Assembly: GCF_000739655.1 (NCBI RefSeq)
Contig: NZ_BATR01000181.1
Span: 1-64,000, forward strand
DNA from: Verrucomicrobium sp. BvORR106
GTDB lineage: Bacteria > Verrucomicrobiota > Verrucomicrobiia > Verrucomicrobiales > Verrucomicrobiaceae
Length of the DNA: 64,000 nt
Reading direction: 5' to 3'
The position numbers and the translations under genes are program-made. The first letter of the stretch is position 1. Each line of letters starts with the position of its first letter. Shown here one piece after another: positions 34,334 to 43,491 of this stretch. The notes beneath the pieces are model-generated. The model saw only the letters and a program-made list of their open reading frames with translations, was not told where the DNA came from and ran no database searches.

Positions 34334-35530
34334 ATGAAGCACCACTACTGTACCTGCTTCGACAAGGGCTACGCGCCCCGCGGACTGGCGCTTCATCGCT
34401 CCCTCCTGCGTCACGCCGGAGACTTTCATTTCTGGATCCTGTGCCTGGATGAGGCGACCTATGCGCTGCTCAAGAAGCTGCGCCTCAGGCACGTCACGCT
34501 CGTGCCCCTCTCCGAGCTGGAGCAGCACGATCCCGCCCTGCTGGCCGTGAAGCCGCAACGCAGCACCGTGGAGTACTACTTCACCACTTCTCCGTGTTTC
34601 CCCAGTTATCTCCTGGATACCCGGCCGGAGATCGGGAACATCACCTACCTTGATGCGGACCTGTTCTTCTTCCGCTCACCCGAGCCCCTCTGGGCTGAGG
34701 CGGGGAATGCCGATGTGGTGATCATCCCCCACCGCTTCCCTCCCGCCAAGAAGGACTGCGAAAAATACGGCATCTACAACGTGGGCTGGGTGGGATTCCG
34801 CCGGTCCGCAAACGGGCTGCAATGCCTGCGCTGGTGGCGGGAGCGCTGTCTGGAGTGGTGCCATGACCGGCTGGATGAGCAGGGCCGCTATGCCGACCAG
34901 AAGTACCTGGACCAGTTCCCCTCCCTCTTCGCCGGCGTACACGTGATCCTGCACCCGGGTGCCGACCTCGCCCCCTGGAACATCGCGTCACATACGTTGC
35001 GGGCCGGGTCCGATGGTGTCTTGGTGGATGGCCGGCCCTTGCTCTTCTATCACTTTCACAACCTCACCCAGGTGGGCGACCACACTTATGATATCGGGCT
35101 GAGACGCTACGAGATCGACTGCACTCCAGTGATCGAGGTGTCCCTCTATCGGCCTTATTTGAAGACACTGGAGAAATGCCAGATCTTCCCGCTGGGCAAC
35201 ATCCGCCCAGCCCCGGACCAGGTGTCAGGACCCGTGATTCAAGTTCCTCGAACCGACCTCCTTTCCCAAATCAGACGCCTCTGGAACCGCGGCACTTTTG
35301 GAGGGGCAGCCACCGCCCCTGCAAACTATCCATCCCCAGTTGCACCTGTCCCTGTACCTGCGCTTCCCGCGAGGTCGGCTGTCCTGGCCATCGCAGCGCT
35401 TGAGAAGGCACTGCGGAAACGCCGTGAGTCAGGCTGGTGGTTTCTCTCACCCCGCGCGTGGGCGCTGCGCGTGGCCAGAGATGAGTTGAAGCGGCAACTG
35501 CCGCTGCCCCCGCCCGAAAAACCGCTCTGA
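34334..35530 (+). CDS. GT8-like glycosyltransferase
   Basis: A 398-residue cytosolic glycosyltransferase. KHHYCTCFDKGYAPRGLALH starts a GT-A fold, and TYLDADLFFF carries the DxD metal motif (about residues 98-107). A GIYNVGWVGFRRS acceptor-side motif and a DQKYLDQFP motif are like those of GT8-type and 'nucleotide-diphospho-sugar transferase' proteins. The last about 100 residues form a Pro/Ala linker and a basic helical tail, perhaps a membrane or partner contact. It is in an operon with the GT-methyltransferase fusion, so both probably modify a surface glycan. Confidence 0.75.
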   Translation: MKHHYCTCFDKGYAPRGLALHRSLLRHAGDFHFWILCLDEATYALLKKLRLRHVTLVPLSELEQHDPALLAVKPQRSTVEYYFTTSPCFPSYLLDTRPEIGNITYLDADLFFFRSPEPLWAEAGNADVVIIPHRFPPAKKDCEKYGIYNVGWVGFRRSANGLQCLRWWRERCLEWCHDRLDEQGRYADQKYLDQFPSLFAGVHVILHPGADLAPWNIASHTLRAGSDGVLVDGRPLLFYHFHNLTQVGDHTYDIGLRRYEIDCTPVIEVSLYRPYLKTLEKCQIFPLGNIRPAPDQVSGPVIQVPRTDLLSQIRRLWNRGTFGGAATAPANYPSPVAPVPVPALPARSAVLAIAALEKALRKRRESGWWFLSPRAWALRVARDELKRQLPLPPPEKPL

Positions 35531-35547
35531 TATGATCGCAGGGCTGG

Positions 35548-35715
35548 CTACCCCTTGACGGCCTTGCTCTTGGCAGGCGCGCCGCTACAGCCACAACTGC
35601 TGCCGCAACTCCCCGCCGCCTTCCGCTTGCGCCCCTTCAGGACACGAGTCAGAAAGATCGCCACCGTGGCCAGGACAATCGCCCCGGCCGCCCAGGATTG
35701 GAGTTCTGCATTCAT
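35548..35715 (-). CDS. FeoB-associated Cys-rich membrane protein
   Basis: A 55-residue frame on the minus strand beginning MNAELQSWAAGAIVLATVAI. It has a single transmembrane helix (about residues 8-25), a basic stretch (LKGRKRKAA) and a Cys/Gly/Ser cluster (SCGSSCGCSG), followed by a Lys-rich end. This matches the small Cys-rich proteins encoded next to feoB (FeoC-like, Pfam-type 'FeoB-associated Cys-rich membrane protein'). Its start lies 53 bp after the feoB stop, on the same strand. It is below the length that automatic calling usually keeps. Confidence 0.82.
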   Translation of the reverse strand: MNAELQSWAAGAIVLATVAIFLTRVLKGRKRKAAGSCGSSCGCSGAPAKSKAVKG

Positions 35716-35768
35716 GGTCTGTGCTTGGAATACGCAGCCGGGGTCAACGTGGCGTCAGTTTCAATGCT

Positions 35769-37877
35769 TTAGAACCCCAGTAATCGCCCGCCCTGGTAGA
35801 CAATCAAACTGGCGATGTAGGCGGCTGCCGTCATATAGGCGATCTGGAAAAGCGGCCACTTCCAGCCGTTGGTCTCACGCTTCACCACGGCCACGGTGCT
35901 CAGGCACTGCATGGCAAAGACGAAGAAGACCATGACGCTCACGCACACCAGCGGGGTGTACACAGGTGCACCATCCGGCCAGGTCTCGGCCTGCATGTGT
36001 TCACGCAGTGGGGTGATGTCCTCCTCATCGGAGTTCTCCACCGCATAGATCACTCCCATGGTGCTGTTGAACACTTCACGAGCGGCGAAGCTAGCGATCA
36101 AACCAATGCCAATCTTCCAGTCAAAGCCCAGCGGCTTGATCACGGGCTCGATGGCATGTCCGGCCATACCGGCGACGCTGTGCGCCACCTGGGAGGAGGG
36201 ATCTCCTTCCGTCTTCGGGTAGTTCATGGCCGCCCAGAGGATGATGGTGAGGCCCAGGATCACGGTACCCGCACGACGGATGAAAATGCGCGCACGCTCA
36301 AGCACGTAGATCACCAGATGCTTCAGTGAAGGACGCTTGTAGCTCGGCATTTCCAGCACCATGAGGCTGGTCTCACCACGCATGATGGTACGGTTGAACA
36401 GCCAGCCGAAGCAGAATGCACCCAGCGTACCGAGCGCGTACATGGAGACCAGGACCAGCGCCTTCTGCCAGGCGGCCACCTGCCCGGCCGGGAACATGGC
36501 CGCAATCATCAACATGTATACTGGGAGACGCGCAGAGCAGCTGGCCAGCGGGGTCACCAAGATGGTCACAATGCGATCCTTCAGGCTCGCAATGGTACGG
36601 GTGGCCATGATGCCCGGCACCGCACAAGCATAGGCGCTCAAGAAAGGCACGAAGGCCTTTCCATTGAGCCCTGCCCATCCCATGATCCGGTCCATCATGA
36701 AGGCCACGCGCGCCATGTAGCCCGTGTCTTCCATCAGACCGATGAAGAAGAACAAGATCATGATCTGCGGCAGGAAGATGACCACGCCGCCGACTCCGGC
36801 AATGACGCCATCCACCAGCAGATCCCGCAGATCCCCTTCAGCCATGTGGCCCTTCACCCAGTCTCCCGCCCAACCAAAGGCACCCTCGATCCAACCCATC
36901 GGTGCCTCGGACAGGGCAAAGATGGTGTAGAGCAGCAGCACCATCGCCGACAGCATGATCGCAAAACCGAAGATGGGATTCAGCAGCACCGCATCGATGC
37001 GGTCTGTGAAGGTCGCCTCATCCTTCTCCGGACGGCGCAGCACGTCCTTCAGGATGGATTCCACCGCATCATAGCGGGCACCGGCCAGCCGGTCCTCCCA
37101 GCCGGGGAATTTCTTCTCCAGCCCATCGTGACAGGCGGAGATGCGGCTGATATGCGCATCGGCGATGCCGTAGTGCTGCGGATCGTGATCCGAGATGAGA
37201 TAGAGCGACTCCAGCAAGGAAGCGGTATCGTGCAGGGCTCCCGCGTTGGTCAGATCCTGCCGGATGCCATCCAGTGCCGCGGAGATCTCCGCTGGCATGG
37301 GGGGCGTGTGCTTGGGCACGGGCAGCTGTCGGCTCATAGCCGCCTTCAGCTCCACCAGCCCTTTACCGCTGGTGGCCTGCATGGGCACCACGGGCACGCC
37401 GAGCCGCTGCTCCAGTTCTTTGAGGTCGATGCGCCACTTCTTGGCCTCGGCCACATCCATCATGTTCAACACGAGCATGGCGGGCAGGCCCAGTTCCAGA
37501 ACCTGCGTGGTGAGATACAGATTGCGCTCCAAGTTGGAGGCATCCGCCACCAGCACCACGGCATCCGGCCGCGGCGTGTCCTTGCGCCGTCCCATCAGTA
37601 CGTCCCGCACCACGGCCTCATCAGGAGAGCGGGCGTTCAGACTGTAGGCCCCGGGCAGATCCAGCAGGCGCAGACGTTTCCCATGCTGGGAGAAACACGA
37701 GCCCTCCCGCTTTTCCACGGTCACACCCGGGTAGTTCGCCACCTTCTGCTTCAGACCCGTCAGGGCGTTGAAGATGGTGGACTTCCCGCAGTTGGGATTG
37801 CCAACGATGGCAATCACAGGCTCACGGATGGCGGAGGAAGGCCCTGCCTCAGGCAGAGCGGCAGATGAAACGGGCAT
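35769..37877 (-). CDS. feoB: Ferrous iron transporter FeoB
   Basis: A 702-residue inner-membrane Fe(II) transporter. The N-terminal G-protein domain has G1 VGNPNCGKST (about 25-34), the G2 switch with YPGVTVEKREG, G3 DLPGAYSL and G4 NMMD. A helical spacer (GDI-like domain) follows, then a polytopic region with two Gate motifs, including the Cys in SAYACAVPGIMATRTI and SCSARLPVYMLMIAA, which are typical of FeoB. Length is normal to slightly short. It follows feoA after 17 bp and precedes the small Cys-rich protein, so the operon is feoA-feoB-small protein. Confidence 0.93.
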   Translation of the reverse strand: MPVSSAALPEAGPSSAIREPVIAIVGNPNCGKSTIFNALTGLKQKVANYPGVTVEKREGSCFSQHGKRLRLLDLPGAYSLNARSPDEAVVRDVLMGRRKDTPRPDAVVLVADASNLERNLYLTTQVLELGLPAMLVLNMMDVAEAKKWRIDLKELEQRLGVPVVPMQATSGKGLVELKAAMSRQLPVPKHTPPMPAEISAALDGIRQDLTNAGALHDTASLLESLYLISDHDPQHYGIADAHISRISACHDGLEKKFPGWEDRLAGARYDAVESILKDVLRRPEKDEATFTDRIDAVLLNPIFGFAIMLSAMVLLLYTIFALSEAPMGWIEGAFGWAGDWVKGHMAEGDLRDLLVDGVIAGVGGVVIFLPQIMILFFFIGLMEDTGYMARVAFMMDRIMGWAGLNGKAFVPFLSAYACAVPGIMATRTIASLKDRIVTILVTPLASCSARLPVYMLMIAAMFPAGQVAAWQKALVLVSMYALGTLGAFCFGWLFNRTIMRGETSLMVLEMPSYKRPSLKHLVIYVLERARIFIRRAGTVILGLTIILWAAMNYPKTEGDPSSQVAHSVAGMAGHAIEPVIKPLGFDWKIGIGLIASFAAREVFNSTMGVIYAVENSDEEDITPLREHMQAETWPDGAPVYTPLVCVSVMVFFVFAMQCLSTVAVVKRETNGWKWPLFQIAYMTAAAYIASLIVYQGGRLLGF

Positions 37878-37894
37878 GGAAAGATGACGGCGGA

Positions 37895-38137
37895 CTATTC
37901 CTGAACGGGAAGGATTTCGATGTGGCGGGCCTCGCTACGACGCATGGCAATGCGGGAGCCCCGCACGGCCACTTCAATTGGGTCTCCCAAAGGCGCGCGC
38001 CTCACCACGCGGATCTTTGTCCCGGGCACCAGCCCCAGTTCCCGCAGGCGGGTGATGTGCTCATCATGCCCTACCGGGATGTCCTTGATGATGGCGGAGG
38101 AGCCATCCTTGAGCTGGGTGAGCGGGATCGCTTGCAT
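37895..38137 (-). CDS. feoA: Ferrous iron transport accessory protein FeoA
   Basis: An 80-residue SH3-like protein. The sequence PLTQLKDGSSAIIKDI, RLRELGLVPGTKIRVVRRAP and GDPIEVAVRGSRIAMRRSEA is the standard FeoA pattern. It probably binds the cytosolic part of FeoB. It is the first gene of the feo operon; the start at 38137 faces the imelysin-like gene across a 184-bp divergent gap. Confidence 0.9.
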   Translation of the reverse strand: MQAIPLTQLKDGSSAIIKDIPVGHDEHITRLRELGLVPGTKIRVVRRAPLGDPIEVAVRGSRIAMRRSEARHIEILPVQE

Positions 38138-38321
38138 GGGCAGGGCGTGAGGAGGGGAATGGACAACTTTTGTTCGGGATTGCTACTCTTACTTGAGATT
38201 GAAACGCATCGGCAAATCGAATCTACAGATTTCCATCTGATCAAGGGCGGGTCAGTTCTTGAGCTTGCACAGAGACGTACCAGAGCCTATGCATTTGATA
38301 CTCAATCTCATCTATTCCCCT
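38138..38321. promoter_or_regulatory. Divergent iron-gene promoter region with inverted repeats
   Basis: This gap separates feoA and the imelysin-like gene, both iron-related. TGAGATTGA at 38194-38202 recurs inverted as TCAATCTCA at 38302-38310, each nearer one of the two genes, and TTGATACTCAA at 38295-38305 is a small palindrome. These could be operators for a shared iron regulator. They do not match the classical Fur box. Confidence 0.35.
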
Positions 38322-39356
38322 ATGAACCGCTACGCCGCTTCTGTCATTCTGGCCGCCTCTTCTGTGCTTGCCCCCACCCTCTCCCATGGGGCTGAGGTGG
38401 GTGAGGTGAAATCCTACCTCGTGGACACTCTGGTGAAGGTGAAGGCCGCCTCTGAGGAGTTCGTGAAGAACTCCAGCGAGTACGCCGCCATCCTCAGCGC
38501 TGCCGGTGGTCCGGAGAAGGCCTGGGCGACCAAGAAGCCGGAAGTGGCCGCACTGGTGGCAAAAATGCAGGAGAACTACAAAGCGATGGACAGCTTTGGC
38601 TATGAGACGGTGGAAGGCATCGTCGCTGGCGTGGACAAGTTCGCCCACTATGATGTGTACCTTGATGCGGGCCTGCCCAAGGACGAAGGGCAGCCGGAGG
38701 AGATCTCCCCGCTGAAGCTGACGCTGAGCACCGGTGACGTGATCGACCGTGAAGGCGCCGGGTTCACTTATATCATCGAACCCGCCCTCTGGGGCGGCAA
38801 CAAGAAGTGGGTGGTGGCCTTTGACCTGGACGGCGACGGCAAGGTGGGCGCACGCGAATCCCTCCCCCGCCCTGAGGTGCTCACCACCGTGGCCGTGGAT
38901 ACCAATGCGAAGATCGGCGAGCTGCTGGCCGATGCCCGCTCCTGGGTGCCGACCGTGGAAGACTGCTACCAGGCCATGGTGGCGATGACGCCCACGCTCT
39001 CCGACTACTTTGAGGACTGGAAGGAGTCCCGCTACAGCGAGGAGGCCTCCGGCCGGTTCTTCGCCGTGAGCCGCATCTCAGACATGCAGGGCATCATGAA
39101 GAGCTGCGCGGTCATGTACCAGGCAGTGCAGAGCGGGGTGACCGCCAAGGACAAGGCCCTGGGCAAGGCCGTGGACTCCGGGTTCAAAGATATCTTCGCC
39201 TTCCTGGACGCGCTGGAGAAGCTTGAGGAGAAGAAGGTGGTCTTCAAGACCGCACAGATCGACGAGCTGGCCGCCCAGGCCAAGGCCAAGACCGACAAGT
39301 TGGTGCCCCAGATCAAGCAGGCAGCGGCGCTCGTGGGCGTGCAGGTGGCCGGCTAA
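38322..39356 (+). CDS. Imelysin/EfeO-like periplasmic protein with EF-hand-like motif
   Basis: A 344-residue exported protein with a signal peptide (MNRYAASVILAASSVLAPTLSHG). The alpha-helical, Lys/Glu-rich body, with MQENYKAMDSFGYETVEGIV and a helical C-terminus, resembles the imelysin/EfeO (EfeM) group that delivers iron to an FTR1 permease; this is by pattern and context. A calcium-binding-like loop, DLDGDGKVGARE (about residues 168-179), is inserted, which is unusual for EfeO. The FTR1 gene starts 21 bp after its stop, so they form a pair. The ATG at 38322 leads the signal peptide. Confidence 0.6.
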   Translation: MNRYAASVILAASSVLAPTLSHGAEVGEVKSYLVDTLVKVKAASEEFVKNSSEYAAILSAAGGPEKAWATKKPEVAALVAKMQENYKAMDSFGYETVEGIVAGVDKFAHYDVYLDAGLPKDEGQPEEISPLKLTLSTGDVIDREGAGFTYIIEPALWGGNKKWVVAFDLDGDGKVGARESLPRPEVLTTVAVDTNAKIGELLADARSWVPTVEDCYQAMVAMTPTLSDYFEDWKESRYSEEASGRFFAVSRISDMQGIMKSCAVMYQAVQSGVTAKDKALGKAVDSGFKDIFAFLDALEKLEEKKVVFKTAQIDELAAQAKAKTDKLVPQIKQAAALVGVQVAG

Positions 39357-39377
39357 TTCCTCATTGGTTTGAGTTTC

Positions 39378-41711
39378 ATGAAATATCGCTTCCATGCCGG
39401 CTTGATGCGCCGGCTTCTTCCCGCCATGGCCGTGCTGGCCATGGCCCTTCTCCCCCGCGTGCAGGCAGATGTCCTGGACGCTGCGGCGGAGGTCCAGCGC
39501 GGCATTGAGTCCGCCATCGTCGAGCTCTACGGCGGTGAAGTCACTCCTGAAACCTGGTCCAGCACCCGCCAGGCGGTGGCAGGTTTTACCTCCAACCTGC
39601 AATCTCCCTCCTCCCAGCAGCTCTGGACGGAGGCCAGCCTTCCTGAGGTAGCCCCGGCCACCGCTGAAGCCGGTCAGTTGCTGGGCCAGAGGCAGGCCCT
39701 GCTCCAGCATGTGTATGCCCTGGAGATGCTGGACCGCCAGCAGAAGGAACAACTGGAGGCCGCCCGTGAATGGCGGGCCCTCATCCAACTGCCCAAATAC
39801 GCGGACGCCGTTCAGGGTGTGCTGGCCCTCCAACATGGAAAAGGCGCCCAGCGTGACGCCGTTTCTGCACTGCTCGCCCGTGAGTATCTGGTGTGGCAGA
39901 CCACGCTGATCCGCGAGAAAACCGACGCCCTGCAGCGGCTCATTCAGCAGAAGCGCAGCACGCCGGAGATGATCGCCACCCGCACCGGTGAGATCCAGAC
40001 CCTCGCCGCCTTCCCTGCGCCCCTGCTGAAAATTGTTTTACCTGATACCGCCCCGCCCGTGCCGAACATGGCCACATGGCAGGCCCTCACCAAGGCAGAC
40101 GAGGCCGGGCTGCCCCCCGCCTTTGAAGCCTGGTCCTCCCAGATTCGCCGGGATCTGCCCAATCTACTCACCCCTGAAGACGTCACCCGTCGCGAGCGTC
40201 TCCTCATCAAGCTGCTCAAGCTGGTTCCCGTGGAGTACTCCGCTGGTGTGCGTGATGGGGAGATCGTCATCCCCATTGAGTACCGGGAAGCGGAGACCTT
40301 CACGATCCAGAGCCGCCAGATTCTGGATGAACTGCGCGCCCCGTGGGAACGCCAACGCGGTGACATCTTCACCCAATACGAACCGGCGCTGCGCGCCTCC
40401 ATTGAGAAGATGGAAGCCGCCATTCAGGCCAAGTCAGACTCCTCTGTCGTGGACCGCGAGTCGGCCAAGGCCGTGGAGATCCTGGCCGATCATTTCGGCA
40501 TCAGCCTCCGCCGTCAAGGCAAGGCCTCAGAGGTGATCGCGGAAACAATGCTCGACATTCGCACGCTGCTCTCCGAGTCCCACGCCGCCGCCCGCGCTGG
40601 CAAGTGGTCTGACGCGGAGTCCCTCCGCCTCGAGGCCTACACGACCTTCGACCTGGAGATCGAGGCCCGCACCATGCCCCGCGATCCGGATCTGGCGCTG
40701 CGTACGGAGAAGCTCTTCCTGGACGGCTCCAAAGGCCAGCCCGGCATCAAGGCCGCGCTCGATGCCCGCGCCAGCGGCCCCGCCCTGGCAGCAGCCTATG
40801 AAGCCGCCCTCGCCGGCATGAATGACTGCGGGGCCCTGTTGCAGATGTCCATCTCACCCCTCACCGCCATTTACACCACCATCTCCGTCGTCACTCGCGA
40901 GGGCCTGGAGGCGGTCGTCATTCTGGCGGCACTCGTCGCTGGCCTGCGTGGTGGGGAGAACCGCCGCATCCGTCGGAACATCGGTATCGGCGTCTTCGCC
41001 GCGCTGCTGGCTTCCGTCGCCACCTTCATCGTGTCCCGGATGATCATCACCTCCCTGAGCCGCTACGGCGAGTCCCTGGAGGCCGTGGTCTCCGTGCTGG
41101 CGGTGTTCGTGCTGCTCATCGTCACGAACTGGGTCTTCCACAAGATGTACTGGGTGGAATGGAACGCAAAGCTGCGCAGCCTGACCCGCGCCGTGAACAC
41201 GGGGGGCGAGACCGCCAGCGCCAACATGGCCATGATCGGCGTCGGCTTCCTCACCATCTACCGCGAGGGGTTTGAGACCGTGTTGTTTCTCCAGTCCCTC
41301 CTGCTGGAGGCAGGCCTCCGCCCTGTGCTCATCGGCCTGAGCATCGGTCTGGCCATCGTCAGCGGCATGGGACTTGGCGTGTTTTACATCGGGGCCAAGC
41401 TCCCCTACCGCCGCCTGCTGGTCATCACCGGCGTGCTGGTCATCACCGTGCTGGTCACCTTCCTCGGGTCCACCGTCCGCCTGTTCCAGACCGTCGGCTG
41501 GCTGCCCATCCACCCCATCACGTGGCTGGACATCCCCACCTGGATGGGCACCTGGCTGGGGCTCTACCCCTCGTTGGAAGGCATGCTGATCCCGCCGCTG
41601 GGCCTGGTCTATGTGGGCGGTGCCTGGCTCTGGGTGAAGTGGCGCAGCGCACGCACGCAGGCCGCCCTGGCCAACACCCTCGCCCGCCCTGCCACAGCCG
41701 CGGCCCCGTAG
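39378..41711 (+). CDS. FTR1-family iron permease with large N-terminal periplasmic region
   Basis: A 777-residue protein. A signal peptide (residues 1-27) leads an about 470-residue helical region without cytochrome motifs. The C-terminal about 280 residues are an FTR1/EfeU permease with six to seven helices. Two Fe-binding REGxE motifs are intact: REGLE (about residue 507) and REGFE (about 629). FTR1 proteins import iron, usually after oxidation of Fe(II). The extended N-terminal part may replace a separate periplasmic partner. ATG at 39378 is used instead of an upstream TTG. The terminator at 41742-41781 follows. Confidence 0.83.
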   Translation: MKYRFHAGLMRRLLPAMAVLAMALLPRVQADVLDAAAEVQRGIESAIVELYGGEVTPETWSSTRQAVAGFTSNLQSPSSQQLWTEASLPEVAPATAEAGQLLGQRQALLQHVYALEMLDRQQKEQLEAAREWRALIQLPKYADAVQGVLALQHGKGAQRDAVSALLAREYLVWQTTLIREKTDALQRLIQQKRSTPEMIATRTGEIQTLAAFPAPLLKIVLPDTAPPVPNMATWQALTKADEAGLPPAFEAWSSQIRRDLPNLLTPEDVTRRERLLIKLLKLVPVEYSAGVRDGEIVIPIEYREAETFTIQSRQILDELRAPWERQRGDIFTQYEPALRASIEKMEAAIQAKSDSSVVDRESAKAVEILADHFGISLRRQGKASEVIAETMLDIRTLLSESHAAARAGKWSDAESLRLEAYTTFDLEIEARTMPRDPDLALRTEKLFLDGSKGQPGIKAALDARASGPALAAAYEAALAGMNDCGALLQMSISPLTAIYTTISVVTREGLEAVVILAALVAGLRGGENRRIRRNIGIGVFAALLASVATFIVSRMIITSLSRYGESLEAVVSVLAVFVLLIVTNWVFHKMYWVEWNAKLRSLTRAVNTGGETASANMAMIGVGFLTIYREGFETVLFLQSLLLEAGLRPVLIGLSIGLAIVSGMGLGVFYIGAKLPYRRLLVITGVLVITVLVTFLGSTVRLFQTVGWLPIHPITWLDIPTWMGTWLGLYPSLEGMLIPPLGLVYVGGAWLWVKWRSARTQAALANTLARPATAAAP

Positions 41712-41741
41712 CGTCCGCTTCAGACAACACTGCTCCTCGTC

Positions 41742-41785
41742 GAAGGGAGGGAAACAATGCCTTGGCATTTTCCCTCCCTTCATTT
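41742..41785 (+). terminator. Hairpin terminator after the FTR1 gene
   Basis: GAAGGGAGGGAAA (41742-41754) pairs perfectly with TTTCCCTCCCTTC (41769-41781). The T run after it is weak (ATTTCATCTT), but the stem is long. It lies between the iron pair and the dehydratase gene. Confidence 0.65.
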
Positions 41786-41799
41786 CATCTTGGGGGATC

Positions 41800-43464
41800 G
41801 TGACGACCACCGCCGCCCCTGCCATCCTGCGCATCCACCCTGCTGACGATCTCATCGTCGCCCTCCGCCCGCTTCAGGCCGGGGAGCAAGTCTCCCTGGA
41901 CGGCCAGGCCTGGACGCTGCGTCATCAGGTCGGTGCCAAGCACAAGTTCGCTGCCCGGGACTTCGCCAAGGATGCGCTGGTCACGATGTACGGCGTGACC
42001 GTGGGCCGCACCAAGGTCGCCATCGCCGCCGGGGAACTGGTGCACACGCACAACCTCCAGCACGCCACTGCCGGATTCTCCGGGAAACAACGCGACACGG
42101 TCTGGACACCTCCCAGCTTGTCTGACTGGAGCCGTACCACTTTCAACGGATACAAACGCCCTGGGACCCGCGCCGGCACTGCGAACTACTGGCTGGTCAT
42201 CCCTCTTGTCTTTTGTGAGAACCGCAACCTCGCCTTCATGAAGGAGGCGTTGCAGAGAGCACTGGGCTATGCCCACACCGGACCCTACGAACAATTCGCC
42301 CGGGAACTGACGGCACTGCACCAGGGAGGGGCCACCCGGCTGGAAATCGAGGAATCAACGGTTGCCCTGGGATCCCGTCCCCATGCGACTGCGCCTCTCT
42401 TTCCTCATGTGGATGGCGTGAAGTTCCTGGAGCACGACATGGGCTGCGGCGGCACACGCCAGGATGCGGAGGCGCTTTGCAACCTGCTCGCGGGCTACGT
42501 TGCGCATCCCAATGTCGCCGGAGCCACCGTGCTCAGCCTCGGCTGCCAGCACGCCCAGGTCAGTATGCTGGAGCAGGCGCTGGAGAAGTTCCACCCCGGC
42601 CACTCCCGGCCTCTGCATATCTTTGAGCAACAGAAGGCCCTCTCCGAGCAGGACATGATGGCCAGCGCCATCAAGACCACCTTCCTGGGCATGCGGGATG
42701 CCAATGAACTCCAGCGCGAACCCTGCCCGGTGAGTGATCTGGTGGTGGGCGTGGAGTGCGGCGGCAGCGACGGGTTCTCCGGCATTTCCGCGAACCCTGC
42801 CATTGGCCACACCGCCGACCTCCTGGTAGCCCTGGGCGCCTCCGTGGCCCTCTCCGAGTTTCCGGAGCTCTGCGGCATCGAGCAGGAGCTGAGCGACCGC
42901 TGCATCAATGCCGCCCTAGCGGATCGCTTTGTCCACCTCATGCGCACCTATGAGCGCGCCGCTGAAGCGTGCGGCAGCGGCTTCGATGCCAACCCCTCGC
43001 CCGGCAACATTCGCGACGGCCTCATCACCGACGCCATCAAGTCTGCCGGGGCCGCGAAGAAAGGCGGCACCTCCCCGATCACCGATGTGCTGGACTATGC
43101 CGAGCCCATCACCAAGCCCGGGCTCTCCCTCGTCTGCACCCCGGGCAACGATGTGGAATCCACCACCGCCATCGCCGGAGCCGGTTGCACCGTCATCCTC
43201 TTCTCCACCGGCCTCGGTACCCCCACGGGCAATCCCATCTGCCCCACCCTCAAGATCGCCACCAACACCGAGCTGGCCCAGCGCATGGGTGACGTCATCG
43301 ACTTCGACACCGGCCCCATCATCCGCGGCGAGAAGAGCGTCCTCACCATGGGTGAGGAGTTACTGACCTTGACCCTCGACACCGCCAGCGGCATCACCGT
43401 GCCCAAGGCCGTGTCACTGGGCCAGGATGATTTCATTCCCTGGAAGCGCGGGGTGTCGTTGTAA
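41800..43464 (+). CDS. UxaA/GarD-family altronate or galactarate dehydratase
   Basis: A 554-residue cytosolic enzyme. The N-terminal about 85 residues are a SAF domain; the rest is the UxaA catalytic region with FLEHDMGCGGTRQDAEALCN, SLGCQHAQ, VVGVECGGSDGFSGISANPA and CTPGNDVESTTAI. The family dehydrates D-altronate or D-galactarate/sulpholactate-like sugar acids using iron. The GTG at 41800 (after GGGGGAT) is the start used. Neither kinase nor reductase genes of uronate catabolism are adjacent, so the exact substrate is open. A DUF3592 gene follows after 27 bp. Confidence 0.8.
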   Translation: MTTTAAPAILRIHPADDLIVALRPLQAGEQVSLDGQAWTLRHQVGAKHKFAARDFAKDALVTMYGVTVGRTKVAIAAGELVHTHNLQHATAGFSGKQRDTVWTPPSLSDWSRTTFNGYKRPGTRAGTANYWLVIPLVFCENRNLAFMKEALQRALGYAHTGPYEQFARELTALHQGGATRLEIEESTVALGSRPHATAPLFPHVDGVKFLEHDMGCGGTRQDAEALCNLLAGYVAHPNVAGATVLSLGCQHAQVSMLEQALEKFHPGHSRPLHIFEQQKALSEQDMMASAIKTTFLGMRDANELQREPCPVSDLVVGVECGGSDGFSGISANPAIGHTADLLVALGASVALSEFPELCGIEQELSDRCINAALADRFVHLMRTYERAAEACGSGFDANPSPGNIRDGLITDAIKSAGAAKKGGTSPITDVLDYAEPITKPGLSLVCTPGNDVESTTAIAGAGCTVILFSTGLGTPTGNPICPTLKIATNTELAQRMGDVIDFDTGPIIRGEKSVLTMGEELLTLTLDTASGITVPKAVSLGQDDFIPWKRGVSL

Positions 43465-43491
43465 GGAATAGCGCCCCCCAAAAGAGGAAGC

